Assembly: GCA_022559845.1 (NCBI GenBank)
Contig: CM040125.1
Location: 324,515,829 to 324,579,828, forward strand
DNA: 64,000 nt
Source: Amorphophallus konjac
Lineage: Eukaryota > Streptophyta > Magnoliopsida > Alismatales > Araceae
Direction of reading: 5' to 3'
Shown here: positions 1 through 11,558 of the stretch, piece after piece
How the letters are laid out: each line of letters begins with the position of its first letter
How positions within the stretch are numbered: the first letter of the stretch is position 1
Position numbers and translations under genes: made by a program
Notes under the pieces: generated by a model
Databases searched by the model: none
What the model saw: the letters and a program-made list of their open reading frames with translations, nothing else
What the model was told of the DNA's origin: nothing

Positions 1-141
1 TAATGTAATTGGCGCCCCAAGCTAGGGCGCCAATTCATTGAATATCGGCACCCAGGAAGTCTTCAATTAATTGAAGACTCTCTGAAGGGGCGCCAATTTC
101 ATTCTGTATATATATATTTCTGAAAAATGAAAATTTTGAAA

Positions 142-335
142 GACTGGTCAAACCCCAGGCGCCATTTACATGAAAGGGGGGTCAACCCCCAGGCGCCATT
201 TACATGAAAGGGGGGCCAACCCCAAGGCGCCAATTCCCTGAAAGACCCCCTGACCCCAGGGCGCCAATTACCTGAAAGAGGGGCTACCCCCAATGCGCCA
301 ATTGACTGAAAACCTGCCTAACCCCCAGGCACCAA
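142..335 (+). repeat. Degenerate 33-36 bp tandem repeat in the E1 5' LTR
   Basis: About six units, each carrying GGCGCCAATT or a variant, then CTGAAAG and a run of C or G. The 3' LTR copy (about 7068-7230) has one unit fewer, so the array changed copy number after insertion or was copied unequally. Confidence 0.8.
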
Positions 336-493
336 TTCAGTATTAGCAGCTTCTGATTCATGATCTGTCTCGTGGTTTGTACCGACACAACCCTAATTCA
401 TTTTCTTGTATATTATGAGTCCTTGAACTCCATTCCATGAAAATCTACCTTGTGTATATCCTACAATGGCAACACTTGAAACTCCATATTGGC

Positions 494-500
494 TATAAAT
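494..500 (+). promoter_or_regulatory. TATA box of the E1 5' LTR
   Basis: TATAAAT inside GGCTATAAATGAGAG, conserved at 7379-7385 in the 3' LTR. It is the only good TATA on this strand of the LTR. Placement as the U3 promoter is inference. Confidence 0.55.
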
Positions 501-1533
501 GAGAGTGGATGTCAAAAGTAATACATGAAATGTTGTGCATATAGGGCCCAGTCTAGTCCTTGGAGGAGCACCCGAAGGTACTTGTGCCCATGGGAGTTTA
601 TTGAGCATGGTGTTTGGCATTGCACCGAAGTACTTGCTTTACTTGCGTGATTTGAGACACTCCACAGTTACTCTCTCTCTACTTGCTTGACTTGACTTGC
701 GTGGCCCGGAATGGGCGATACTTGACTTGCGTGGCCCGAAAAAGGGCAAAATACTTACTTGATTGAAATAGCCAATTCTATTGACACGTACTTGATACTA
801 CTTGCTTGAACATGGACTTTTACTTGCTTGAACATGACTCTTACTTACTTGTACATGAGTTCTTGCTTGCCCGAGAAGTGTCATCTACATCTATGAAGTT
901 CTTGATATACTGCTTGTCAAATACTTACAATCACGTGATACTTTCTTTATACAGTTCTTGATCTCTTATTGTTCATCATGCATAGATTTACCTGTATACC
1001 TAATTTTTTTACTTGTACGTTATGCATAGATATACTGGTAATACATGTAAACTATAAATCACTTAAAGATTGATCGAACTTCAGATGTAATTCCTACTGA
1101 GTGATTCGCTCATCCAGTTACTTCCTAACATTTTTTAGGTAATTCGGATAGCGACATCCACCTGAATGGGAAGGAGACCGAGTGAAGAGTGCTAGAATCA
1201 CCGCCCGTTGGACCATCAGCTAGTCGCGTCTTTTGAATTTATTTGGGTCCTTACCTTGTACTTCCGGTTATGTCAGTTTAGTTGTCTAAACCTTGTTAAG
1301 GCATGTAGCCTAGTGTTTGGATTTTTAATTTGGAATTTGTCATGGACTTGCTTTATCTTCTTTGGTTAATCAGATAATTATCACTTTGGACTATCGGGAT
1401 TACTTAGATTTTATTAGTCTTTTACGCACTCCGTAATTATGTATGTCAAAAAATTTATCGCTCTAATGACATGATCTATATAGACACGTGACGCATCTGA
1501 GCATCTTCCGCGCTCGGGACGTGATAGTCTTCG

Positions 1534-1550
1534 TGGTATCAGAGCCTAGG
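1534..1550 (+). other. E1 primer-binding site (initiator Met tRNA)
   Basis: TGGTATCAGAGC is the standard plant complement to the 3' end of initiator methionine tRNA. It lies 7 bases after the LTR end at 1526, where minus-strand DNA synthesis would begin. Confidence 0.9.
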
Positions 1551-1698
1551 ATTTTATTTTCCTAGGTAAAACCCGAGTCCAAGTATAGTTTGTACCTTAC
1601 CCGGTGAGATGGATAGAGCCATGGGTTACGTTCTATAATGACTTTTGACCTTATAAACAAACCTGATATTTATTACTCTTCAACCATTTTTTAGGATC

Positions 1699-2616
1699 AT
1701 GGCCGCTGAAAGAGCACAATGGCGCAAGATGCAACGCACCGTGCAAGGCCTTACACAAGCGCTACAGCAAGTGGCGCAAGGTGGTGCTAACCGTAGAGCT
1801 GGTGATCTCCACAGGAGTTTCCATAACATGAACCCACTAAGATTCATGGGTTCGTCCGACCCCGAGGATGCCAAAAATTGGTTAAAGGAGATGGAACGAA
1901 TTTTTCGTGTGATGCAATGCACAGACAAGGAGAAGGTTCTACTGGACATATTCCAACTGGAGCGGGACGCTCGATATTGGTGGGAATCCATAGAAGTAAC
2001 ACTGCCAGAAGACCATGTCACATGGGATGAATTTGCAGAGCATTTCAACAACAAGTACTTCTCCGTCCATATCCAGGAGAAGAAGGCCGCCGAATTTGCC
2101 GCACTGAAACAACGGGGCTTAAAAGTGGCCAAGTATGAGGCCCAGTTTTCAAGACTGGCTAGGTATGCACCTCACTTGGTGTGTACAGAGAAGATGAAGG
2201 CTAAAAGGTTCCTCAACGGGCTTCGGCCCCACTATATTACACAACTTGCACCGATGGACATCCAAGTCTACTCGGAGATGGTTCGGCATGCTCAATTGCT
2301 CGAAGATGCCACTGAATTATCTGAAAGGATTCAAGGAAGGGACAAGAAGGAGCCCGTCACAAGCCCATGAAAATTCAAACAATCCTTCAATAAGAAGCGA
2401 TTCTTCATGGGAGGGGAGCCCTCCAAGGAAAAGAAATTCTAGAAGAACGATAGGCCATTCTCCACCGCCATACCCACTAAGGAGATTTGCAAGTATTGTG
2501 ATAAAGCTAGACACAAGACCTAGGAATGCTGGAGAAAGTTAGGAGCTTGTCTTCGATGTGGGAGCCGAGAGCATCGAATCCCAGACTGCCCATTGATGAA
2601 GGAGCAAGCCACTAAA
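1699..2616 (+). pseudogene. E1 gag (capsid and two zinc knuckles), broken
   Basis: Gag forms the virus-like particle that packages element RNA. The ATG at 1699 opens 223 codons with a plant retrotransposon gag core (the DPEDAKNWLKEMERIF stretch, then YWWES). The frame then meets a TGA at 2368 but continues in the same frame to two CCHC knuckles: C-x2-C-x4-H-x4-C at about 2488-2529, with a TAG inside it, and a second at about 2539-2580 (CLRCGSREHRIPDC). A third in-frame stop lies between the core and the knuckles. Protease follows in the same frame, so gag and pol were one polyprotein frame before decay. Confidence 0.9.
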
Positions 2617-3202
2617 GACGAGAAGCGTCCGGCAAAGGAACAAAGCCGTCTGCAAGCCCTCCATGAAACAGAACCAACAGAGGGCGGAATTGTGGAAGGT
2701 ACTCTAACTATTTGTTCCAAAACTGCTCAAGTTTTATTTGATACCGGAGTAACTCATTCATTTATTTCCAAGGATTTTGCTGCTTCATTTTCTAAGAAAC
2801 ATGAACTGTTAATTTGGTCATATCTACACCTCTTGGGAATGAGTCTGATATCACTTATCACTATCCAAACTGTGAAGCGATGATTAAAGGAAACAATTTA
2901 CCTACTGACCTGATATGTCTAGATATGAAGGGTTATGATGTCATACTAGGCACCGACTGGTTATCCACATACCAAGCAACCATAGATTGCCGACATGGCA
3001 AGGTAACTTTGGTGGATTTCCTAGAGCTGGTTTACATTAGCCCTCGGGCTAGGTCACCTCTTTTATCAGCCCTCCGAGCTAGTAAACTTATGAGTAAAGG
3101 ATGTATGGCTTTCATAGTATTCATGATTACCAAGGAAGTCGAGGTTATTAAACTTGAAGACATCCGTGTAATTCGGGATTTTCTCGATGTTTTCCAGAAG
3201 AA
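2617..3202 (+). pseudogene. E1 protease (aspartic), frameshifted
   Basis: Retroviral-type aspartic protease that would process the polyprotein. The active-site motif is visible as LFDTGVTHSFIS with the aspartate codon at 2740-2742, continuous with gag. Near 2810 the frame shifts; the rest, including a VILGTDWLS motif typical of plant Ty3 proteases, reads in another frame from 2814 to about 3200. A second shift near 3200 leads into reverse transcriptase. Confidence 0.88.
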
Positions 3203-4510
3203 TTGCCTGGCTTACCCCCGGAAAGGGAAGTGTCATTCACAATCGACCTTGTCCCTGGTGTTGGTCCTGTTTCCAAGGCACCTTACAGAATGTCCCCTGC
3301 TGAGCTGAAAGATCTAAAAGAGCAGCTAATGGAGTTATTGAAAAAGGGTTTCATCAGGCCAAGTACTTCCCCATGGGGAGCACCCGTGCTGTTCCTCAAA
3401 AAGAAGGACGGATCGATGAGACTATGCATTGATTATCGGCAGCTAAATCACCTTACAATCAAGAATAAGTATCCGCTACTGAGAATTGACGAGCTGTTTG
3501 ATCAATTATCTAGAGCTACATATTTCTCAAAGATTGATCTTCGTTCTGGTTACCTCCAACTGAAGATCAAAGAAGAAGACATTCATAAAACTGCATTCCG
3601 AAGTAGGTATGGGCATTACGAATTTACTGTTATGCCTTTCGAACTAACAAATACCCCCACAGCTTTTATGCAGTTAATGAACAGCATATTCAGGCCTTAC
3701 TTAGACCAATTTATTGTGGTCTTTATTGATCATATTTTGATTTATTCAAAGTCTGAAGAAGACCATGAAGAACATCTCAAGAAGACATTGCAGATATTGA
3801 GGGAAAATAAATTATATGCCAAATTTAGCAAGTGCGAGTTCTGGCTCGAGGAAGTATCCTTCTTAGGCTATATAATATCGAAGAACGGAATTTCTGTTGA
3901 CCCATCAAAGGTCGAAGCCGTGAAAAACTGGGAACGACCCACAAATGTAACAGAGATTCGAAGCTTCTTGGGTCTAGCTGGTTACTACCGGCGTTTTATC
4001 AAGGACTTCTCCAAGATTGCTGTTCCTCTGACCAGGTTAACTCGTAAGGAAGTGCCTTATGAGTGGAATGAAGACTGTGAAAAGAGTTTCCAAGCTTTGA
4101 AGGATATCTTGGCCACTGCTCCAGTCTTATCATTACCAATTGAAGGAGAGAAATACGAAGTATATACCGATGCTTCTGGTATTGGCCTCGGATGTGTATT
4201 GATGCAAAATGGAAGAGTCATTGCATACTCTTCTCGACAGCTCAAGAAACATGAAGAGAACTACCCGGTGCATGACTTAGAGCTGGCCGCAGTGGTGTTT
4301 TGAAGATATGGAGATACTATCTCTATAGAGAATAGTTCACTATATACTCCGATCATAAAAGCCTCAAGTATTTATTCCCCCCAAAGGAGCTAAACATGCG
4401 GCAAAGGCGTTGGCTCGAATACCTCAAGGATTTCGACTTCACTATACAATACCATCCTGGTAAGGGTAATTTCGTAGCTGATGCCCTTAGTTGAAAGCCG
4501 AGAGCAATAT
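3203..4510 (+). pseudogene. E1 reverse transcriptase and RNase H
   Basis: This would copy element RNA into DNA and remove the RNA strand. A continuous 366-codon stretch (3203-4303) holds RT from the LPPEREV linker through [19 protein letters not shown] and SFLGYIIS, then RNase H beginning at YTDASG. The catalytic box reads FIDH where two aspartates are expected: codon 3731-3733 is histidine, so RT is dead even without the frameshifts. RNase H continues after a shift at about 4300 (DHKSLKYLF, then ADALS) with stops at 4333 and 4492. The RNase H acidic residues at TDAS, DLE and SDH are still present. Confidence 0.93.
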
Positions 4511-5720
4511 TGACCAACTGTATGATACAAGATTGGAAGTTGCTGGAGAAATTCTCTGAGCTTGATATCAGCACAGATGAGAAGAACATGTGTTTTATTC
4601 TATCGCATATGAGTCTACATCCAGATTTGCTACCTGAAATCAAGAAGCTGCGGGAAGAAGATCCCGCACTAGTGGAGATAAAAGGTGAGCTGGACGAGAG
4701 ACTTGATTTCAAGTTGGCACCTGATGGTAGATTACTATTTCATGAACGGACATGTGTGCCCGACTGTCCCGAATTGAAGAAGAAGATTGTTGAAGAAGCT
4801 CATCGATCGAGGTACACGATCCACCCTAGATCCACTAAGATGTACCAAGACTTAAAATGAACTTTCTGGTGGCCTAACATGAAAAGGGAGGTAGCAGACT
4901 TTATATCTCGTTGCCTTACATGCCAACAAGTAAAGGCGGAACATCCGAAACCCGCTAGAAAATTGCATCCGCTAGATATTCCCAAGTGGAAGTGGGAAGA
5001 TATTGGCATGGACTTTATCATGGGTTTGCCCAAGTCTAGGGGGGGACATGATGGAATTTGGGTAATCATCGATCGTCTAACTAAATCGGCCCATTTCTTA
5101 CCCATCAAAAGTCGATGGTCAGTCGATGTAATTGCTGCCCTGTATATTATGGAGATGGTTAGATTGCATGGAGTTCCCGTGTCAATTGTATCCGGTCGAG
5201 ACCCACGCTTTACCTCTCATTTCTGGAAAAGTCTACAACATTCTCTGGGGACGAAACTCAACTTCAGTACTGCTTTCCATCCCTAGACAGATGGACAGAC
5301 CGAAAGGACAAATCAAGTTGTGGAAGATATGTTGAGAGCATGCATTATAGACTTCGGCGGAAGTTGGGATGACCACTTATCCCTAGTCGAGTTTGCATAT
5401 AATAATAGCTATCAAGCCAGTATACAAATGACACCTTTTGAGGCACTGTATGGCAGGAGTTGCCGATCTCCAATATGCTGGGATGAAGTTGGTGAAAAAT
5501 AAATTCTAGGCCCAGATATGGTAAGAGATTCTACCAAGAAGATACACCTCATTAGAGAAATGTTAAAGATAGCACAGTCCAGGCAGAAATCTTATGCTGA
5601 CAACAGATGACGAGATCTGGATTTTCAAGTTGGAGATCATATTTTTCTCAAGGTATCTCTCGGCCGAGGTATTAGAAGATTCAGTGTTAAGGGAAAGCTA
5701 ACACTAAGGCTTATTGGTCC
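4511..5720 (+). pseudogene. E1 integrase, broken
   Basis: Integrase would insert the cDNA. The sequence reads in one frame from 4510 with stops at 4858, 5284, 5500 and about 5608. The N-terminal zinc domain is at about 4790-4930 (H...H, then CLTCQQ). The catalytic core begins at MDFIMGLPKS. The second acidic position reads SGRDP: codon 5194-5196 is glycine where aspartate is expected. The third acidic residue survives in QTERTNQ after a nonsense codon at 5284. Beyond is the usual [10 protein letters not shown]...FEALYGR segment. Confidence 0.92.
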
Positions 5721-5727
5721 ATTAGAA

Positions 5728-6033
5728 GTGCTGGAAAGAGTAGGCGAGGTGGCTTATCGCATCGCCCTACCTCTACAACTATCAGAAGTGCACAACGTAT
5801 TCCATGTTTCTATGCTGAATAAATACGTGCACGATCCTTTCCATGTCATTGACCACAATGACTTAGTGATACAAAAGGACCTTACCTACGAGCAGAAGCC
5901 AATGAAGATCCTCGACCAAGAAGTTCGAGTTCTAAGGAACAAGACGATCCCTATGGTGAAAATCCAATGGAATCAATGCTTAGAACAAGAAGCATGTTAC
6001 ATATATTACCGTGATCCAATGGCTTTATCGTGA
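5728..6033 (+). pseudogene. E1 integrase C-terminus with chromodomain-like segment
   Basis: 101 codons in the integrase frame. The first half (VGEVAYRIALP, then HNVFHVSMLNKY) is the standard C-terminal part of plant chromoviral integrase. The second half (PMKILDQEVRVLRNK, then VKIQWN) matches the chromodomain-like segment thought to guide integration to marked chromatin. The tryptophan expected near the end of that segment reads CYIYY, so the fold is probably damaged. The frame ends at 6033. Confidence 0.85.
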
Positions 6034-6920
6034 TCAAAAATGACCAATTATATACCATGTTACACATATTTTTAGTAGCCTGTTACACCGATTATATATG
6101 GTTTTGTACACAATCTGTTACAATGATTTTATGAGTTTTGAACATATCCTACTACACTAGTTTTATAGCCTTAAATAATCATATTTTAGCCTTAGTATAT
6201 AACCTTTGTTACCTGAGATACATACATGTTTTAAAAACCCATAAAGAGCAGCCCTTATGTGAATAGCGCCCCCAGCCAGGGTGCCATCTCCTGAAGGGGC
6301 GCCCCCAGCCAGTGCACCATTTAATTGAAGACACAATGCAGTGTCGTCAATTCCATTTCTAGCAATTTCCAGTAATTATTAATCAACTCATTCAGAAATC
6401 CATAACTATTGAACTAAACCATGAAATTCTTACATGAATATAGTTCTGTGATTCTGATATTTTTCTCTACATGTCCATGTCCTTAATTCCTGATTCGGAG
6501 AAACTCTGAAAATATGAACAATAACTTGTATCTCAGAATGTACCTCTCAGATGCGAAGCATGACTCACTTGATAATGGCTCAACTGGTGACTCTCCGCAG
6601 TGACTTCAATTAATTGAAGACACTGTAGAGGGGTGCCAATTGACCAGAGCCTTTATATCAATTAGCGACACCCAGGGGGGTCTTCAATTAAATGAAGACA
6701 CCTCAGAGGGTCGCCAATTCCATTTTTGAGAAAATATAAACACAACATTAGAAAATTCATATCTATAAAAATAAAACCCAACAATTTTGCATGAGCATAT
6801 TTCTGAACTCCCGAGAATTTTCACTACATGGTCATGTCCTTACTTCCTATTTTCGAGAAACTTTTACGAAACGAATAGTGTTTTGAGTCACAGAACGTAC
6901 CTGGCTGGTGAAAATCACCC
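6034..6920 (+). other. E1 region after pol; start of the 3' LTR lies within
   Basis: No reading frame. It is AT-rich to about 6240 with repeated TTACAC words, then carries GGCGCC/CAATT motifs like those in the LTR proper. The 3' LTR must begin here, but its partner is outside the window and I see no clear polypurine tract followed by TG, so the boundary is left open. Confidence 0.5.
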
Positions 6921-9634
6921 AATGTAATTGGTGTCCCAAGCCAGGGTGCCAATTCATTGAATAGCGGCACCCAGGAAGTCTTCAATTAATTGAAGACTCT
7001 CTGAAGGGGCGCCAATTTCATTCTGTATATATATATTTCTGAAAAATGAAAATTTTGAAAGACTGGTCAAACCCCAGGCGCCATTTACATGAAAGGAGGG
7101 CCATCCCCTAGGCGCCAATTCCCTGAAAGACCCCCTGACCCGAGGGCGCCAATTACCTGAAAGAGGGGCTACCCCCAGGGTGCCAATTGACTGAAAACAT
7201 GCCTAACCCCCAGGCGCCAATTCAGTATTAGTAGCTTCTGATTCATGATCTGTCTCGTGGTTTGTACCGACACAACCTTAATTCATTTTCCTACATATTA
7301 TGAGTCCTTGAACTCCATTCCATGAAAATCTACCTTGTGTATATCCTACAATGGCAACCCTTGAAACTCCATATTGGCTATAAATGAGAGTGGATGTCAA
7401 AAGTAATACATGAAATTTTGTGCATATAGGGCTCGGTATGGTTCTGCAAGGAGCACCCGAAGGTACTTGTGCCCTTGGGAGTTTATTGAGCATGGTGTTT
7501 GGCATTGTACCGAAGTACTTGCTTGACTTGAGACACTCCACACTTACTCTCTCTCTACTTACTTGACTTGACTTGCGTGGCCCGAAAAAGGGTAAAATAC
7601 TTGCTTGATTGAAATAGCCAATTCTATTGACACATACTTGATACTACTTGCATGAACAAGAACTTTTACTTGCTTGAACATGACTCTTACTTACTTGTAC
7701 ATGAGTTCTTGCTTGCCCGAGAAGTGGCATCTACATCTATGAAGTTCTTGATATACTGCTTGTCAAATACTTGCAATCACGTGATACTTTCTTTATACAG
7801 TTCTTGATCTCTTATTGTTCATTATGCATAGATTTACATGTATACCTAATTTTATTACTTGTACGTCATGCATAGTCATACTGGTAATACATGTAAACTG
7901 TAAATCACTTAAAGATTACTCGAACTTGAGATGTAATTCCTACTGAGCGATTCACTCATCTAGTTGCTTCCTAACATTTTTCAGGTAATTCGGATAGCGA
8001 CATCCACCTGAATGGGAAGGAGACCGAGTGAAGAGTGCTAGAATCACCGCCCGTTGGATCATTAGCTAGTCGCGTCTTTTGAATTTATTTGAGTCCTTAC
8101 CTTGTACTTCCAGTTATGTCAGTTTAGTTGTTTAAACCTTGTTAAGGCATGTAGCCTAGGGTTTAGATTTTTAATTTAGAATTTTTCATGGACTAGCTTT
8201 ATCTTCTTTGGTTAATCAGATAATTATCTGATGTGACACCACCTTGGGGTGATAGTCACAAGACCAAATCTTCCTCGGACCTAAGTATGCAAGCACAACC
8301 AGAAGGCTAAGAAGCCTACGTAAGCGGACCTTCGTATGGCGCACACACTCAACCCGGGGGTAACTCGGGGATGCCGAGTCGAAGAAGTGGGACAAGACCC
8401 TTGCTGGTAGAGGGCCAGCAACATCCAAGGTAAACCTCCCCTTGGGGAACGGATATCCATCTCAATGAGTCGGCAATGGCCAAAGGGCGCGGGTCACTCA
8501 CTCACACCCACGGTGGTCGCACAAAGATGGTGGAGCCTTAGGATCGGGCGCTCTCTCCCTAACCGATGGCGCACTTGAAGAATATTAAATGAACAAGCAT
8601 AAATGAGAGCAAGGGACGAGTTCTCAGCTAGCCGGTTTGAAGAAACCGACTCCGGTCGGAGACGGGGGCGAGCGGGGAGGCGAGGGGAAGCACCCGCACG
8701 CCGCGTCGACGAAGCTTCAAACCTGCGAGTGTAATTATTACACGAACTACCCCCATGCAAGGGGGGGGATCTTGGGGTGGGGATTGTGTGGTTACAATCA
8801 AAACTACCTCCGCGCAGGGAGGGGCCTTCAGCCGGCCAAGGTTGGTGGTTGGATGGTGGAGTGGGGATTGGGGGTTCCCTCTTGGAACTAGGGGAGGGGA
8901 GTAAAGAAGGTGGTGGGAAGTGGAGAATCCTTAATGGGGTAGGTGGGAGGGTGGAGGTGGTTGGGAAGTGGAGGAGAAAGAGAGGGGGGCGAACTATGGA
9001 GAGGGAAAGAGAAAGAGAGAGAAAAGGTTGGGTGGGGTGGGGAATCTCTCCCCTAGGATTTCTCACCCACTATTGGAATCACTCCACTAGAACTAAATTT
9101 GAACTCTCAATTGGAAATTTTGCATTGATTCATTACCTCAAAATGGAGAGAGTGGGGTCCTATTTATAGGGATCCCATAATTTACAATAAGACCCTGACT
9201 TTTGACTCAAAGATGAATAACCAAGGGGGTAGGGGGCGCCCTTGGGCCTAGCCCAATGAAATGGGCCCAATAGAAAACTAAACAACCTAATGACACTCAA
9301 ACTTAGGGAAATAAACCAAAGACCTAGATACATGACTCTAATAAAAGGGAAATTACAACGATATGACTCAATAAAAATAAAGAAATACAACATTGGACTC
9401 ATAATAAAGGGCTAGACCATGACGTACGCCTCTAGGGTGACGTGAAGGGCCGTGAGTGCCAAGACGGATGGTGATGACCCCATCATTATCACTTTGGACT
9501 ATTGGGATTATTTAGATTTTATTAGTCTTTTGCACACTCCGTATTTATGTATGTCAAAAAATTTATCGCTCTAATGACACGATCTATATAGACGTGTCAC
9601 GCATCCAAGTATCTTCCGCGCTCGAGACGTGACA
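6921..9634 (+). repeat. E1 3' LTR (portion matched to the 5' copy), interrupted by S1
   Basis: It matches bases 2-1526 almost throughout: GGCGCC array (7068-7230), TATA box at 7379-7385, then the ACTTGCTTGA-rich stretch. At 8228 the match breaks off and resumes at 9486 because of the S1 solo LTR. The end at 9634 reads GACGTGACA. The bases after it (GCGGC) would be the target duplication, but the left partner is outside the window. Confidence 0.9.
8229..9485 (-). mobile_element. S1: solo LTR (1,257 bp) in the E1 3' LTR
   Basis: The insertion is defined exactly by comparison with the empty site in the 5' LTR (about 1376-1386). It starts TGATG and ends CATCA on the plus strand and is flanked by the 5-bp duplication TTATC (8224-8228 and 9486-9490). 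The end at 63750 of this window carries the same family starting TGATGGGG, which shows that the S1 LTR runs right to left. A TATA box in that orientation lies at 9161-9170 (CCTATAAATA), and the unit holds a GA-rich tract near 8990-9030. Open frames inside (for example 8494-9066, minus) show no domain. A lone LTR with intact duplication is the usual remnant of LTR-LTR recombination. Confidence 0.95.
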
Positions 9635-10121
9635 GCGGCTGCTCATGTGGCTCCGGCGGATTTATCATCGACCAGGTAGCGCGGAGTATGCTCCACTCCA
9701 AGTAATCGTCACATGCTCATCCCATATATATTCGATATGCATAGGCTACTGTGGGAAAGAGACTTGTGGTGGACACTCCGGGGTGGGGTCACTCTCAAAG
9801 GAAGGAGACATCTCAATGACTCACTAGGAATCACTGCTAAGTCCCTTTATGTGACTAGATCCGAGACATAGAATGGTAGACCCGATCCCAAATTCTGGCA
9901 AGTTTACAACGTACGCATTGGATCCGACTTGCCTTGCACTCAAAAGGGACTGACATCACGAGCTGACATTAGACTGACTCGACTCGACGCAAGTAGACTC
10001 ACTATGCACTCGACAAATGTACGTATAGACTCCTAACAAACCACACAAACAACCCACACAAAGAAGAAAAAAAATAGACTCATGAATGACCCTCGACTTA
10101 ATGCATAATGCGGTATACTGG
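9635..10121 (-). other. E2 interior after gag, no coding signal
   Basis: 487 bp between the in-frame gag stop and the E1 junction. No protease DTG/DSG motif or other pol domain is visible in any frame. It is rich in GACTCGACTC-like words near 9960-10020. Either pol has been lost or this is a spacer within a larger element. Confidence 0.5.
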
Positions 10122-11558
10122 CTACTGAGTATCTGGGAGGTCTAGTGGATCCCCATGGACATCCTTCTCATCATGAAAGAACTCGTCAGCTAGGTCCTTC
10201 TCGGCCTCATAGCTGACTGGCACTAACCCTAAGGGTGAGACTTCTCCAACCCTTTGGTCCCCAATGACCAGAGATGTACGTGTGGGACATTGACTAGCGA
10301 TGTGGCCAAACCCATGGCAGCGATAACACTACTGTCGTGACCCACTAGTCTCCCCAATAAGTGGTTCCTTACCCTTATCTTCTCGATGGATTGGCGGTGT
10401 AGGCAACATAGGGGGCAGTGTGGGTGCCAGAAGATGGGAAATGGGTGCTGAGGGGTGGGCAATGGATGCCGGTGGTTGGGATGGAGTTAGATCCGTTGGC
10501 GGGGGAGGACGAGGCCTTGGAGCGAATTGCTCCTGACGGGCGGGCTCCTGAGGTCGAGCCATGGGGGCTCTCGGATATGGGCCTAAGGAGCTACGGGGCT
10601 CAACACTATGAAGAGGGACGGGGCCTGACTGTTGGGTAGACTCGAACTCTCCCTCAAATTGCTCCAACTCGAGAGCAACCTGATACGCGTCTTCCAGCGT
10701 GGTCACATTGCGGCGAAAAAGCTCATACTGATAGTGGGGCCGCAGACCACGACGGAAGCGAGAAATAGGCATGGAGCTCTCCTCCGTGACACCACATCAC
10801 AGAAAATACTCATCAAATTCAGTAATATACTCGGAGATGGACCGGTCTCCCTGACTAAGACTCTGCCACCTATCGATGAGTCGCTGATGGTATGTGGCAG
10901 GAAGGTACTTTTGCCGAAGCTTGACCTTCATCTCACCCCATGTCTCAACCTGGGGCTCCTGCCGATGAAACAACAGGCTCTCTACGTTCTTCCAATAGGT
11001 CTGAGCCTGTCCCATTAGCTTCATGGTAGGGAATCGGACTCTTTGACGGTCCGTCATATCGAACCAATCGAAATACCGATCCATGCCGGACTCCCAATCG
11101 AGATAGACCTTCGGGTCTAAGGATCGGTCAAAAGTGGGAGGGTCCGCACGAAGGGTCCTGAGGGTCCGCTCATCCTCCTCTAAATCATGGTTCCATCGTT
11201 GAACACGACGGTCATGACCATATTCCCCATTTTCATTCTCGGACTCATAATCAACCACCTCGGGGACTTGACGCCCCCTATCATCTACCCCTTGAGCCCT
11301 AGGAGCAGCAGGTGGCTGAACCGGCTCCTGTTGACCATGTGTCGGTGCGGGGTGCACCTCAATTGGGGGTCCCTCTAGGACGGCTACTCTCCCTACCAGA
11401 CCGTGAACAGACTGGTCCGACTCTTCGGCCCTATCCTCTAAGGCCTTCACCCTTTCTTCCAAATGTGTGCCTTGACCGTCCACTCGCATACTCAATCCTT
11501 CCATCTTATCCACTCGAGCACTCAAATCATCCATTTTTACCATAATAGCTCGAAACAT
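10122..11558 (-). pseudogene. E2 gag with one CCHC knuckle, two internal stops
   Basis: One 479-codon frame runs from ATG at 11558 to a stop at 10122-10124, broken by two premature stops (near 10797 and just before the knuckle). Order: N-terminal heptad-rich segment (MDDLSARVDKMEGL) suggesting a coiled coil; capsid core with DPKVYLDWESGMDRYFDW, then LRQKYLPATYHQRL and SISEYITEFDEYF; a proline-rich linker; and a zinc knuckle CYRCHGFGHIASQC at 10287-10328. The first stop is a TGA followed by TGT, consistent with a C-to-T change at a CpG. Family-level call is secure; lineage is not. Confidence 0.9.

Larger units (their letters stand above)
1..1526 (+). repeat. E1 5' LTR (partial)
   Basis: It repeats at 6921-9634 once the S1 insertion is removed. 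The right end is set by the matching ends GACGTGATA (1526) and GACGTGACA (9634), followed here by a 7-bp spacer and the primer site. It contains a GGCGCC-rich tandem array, a TATA box, and a stretch from about 640 to 910 that repeats ACTTGCTTGA-like words. The two copies differ by scattered substitutions and small indels. The LTR start is not in the window. Confidence 0.92.
1..9634 (+). mobile_element. E1: Ty3/gypsy chromovirus (Tekay/Del type), decayed, left end outside window
   Basis: The order is truncated 5' LTR, initiator-Met primer site, gag with two zinc knuckles, protease, reverse transcriptase, RNase H, integrase, chromodomain-like tail and 3' LTR. Base 2 of the window aligns with base 6921 of the 3' LTR, so the start of the 5' LTR lies outside. 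The RT-RH-IN order and the chromodomain-like C-terminus place it among chromoviruses; the Tekay/Del label is inferred from protein similarity. Coding is broken by frameshifts near 2810, 3200 and 4300 and by about nine in-frame stops, so it cannot be autonomous. It ends at 9634, where the interior of the minus-strand element E2 begins, so E1 probably inserted into E2. Its 3' LTR is itself interrupted by S1. Confidence 0.93.

Noticed and set aside
1534..1550. tRNA gene suggested by tRNA-complementary words (also 11922, 16063, 36246, 61882)
   Set aside because: Only 12-20 bases of complementarity at LTR borders; these are primer-binding sites, with no cloverleaf.
6034..6260. Exact start of the E1 3' LTR at the TG near 6034
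   Set aside because: No purine tract before it and no 5' partner in the window, so the edge cannot be supported.
8494..9066. 190-codon open frame on the minus strand inside S1
   Set aside because: Low-complexity Pro/Ser/Leu composition from a GA-rich LTR tract; no domain; overlaps a defined solo LTR.
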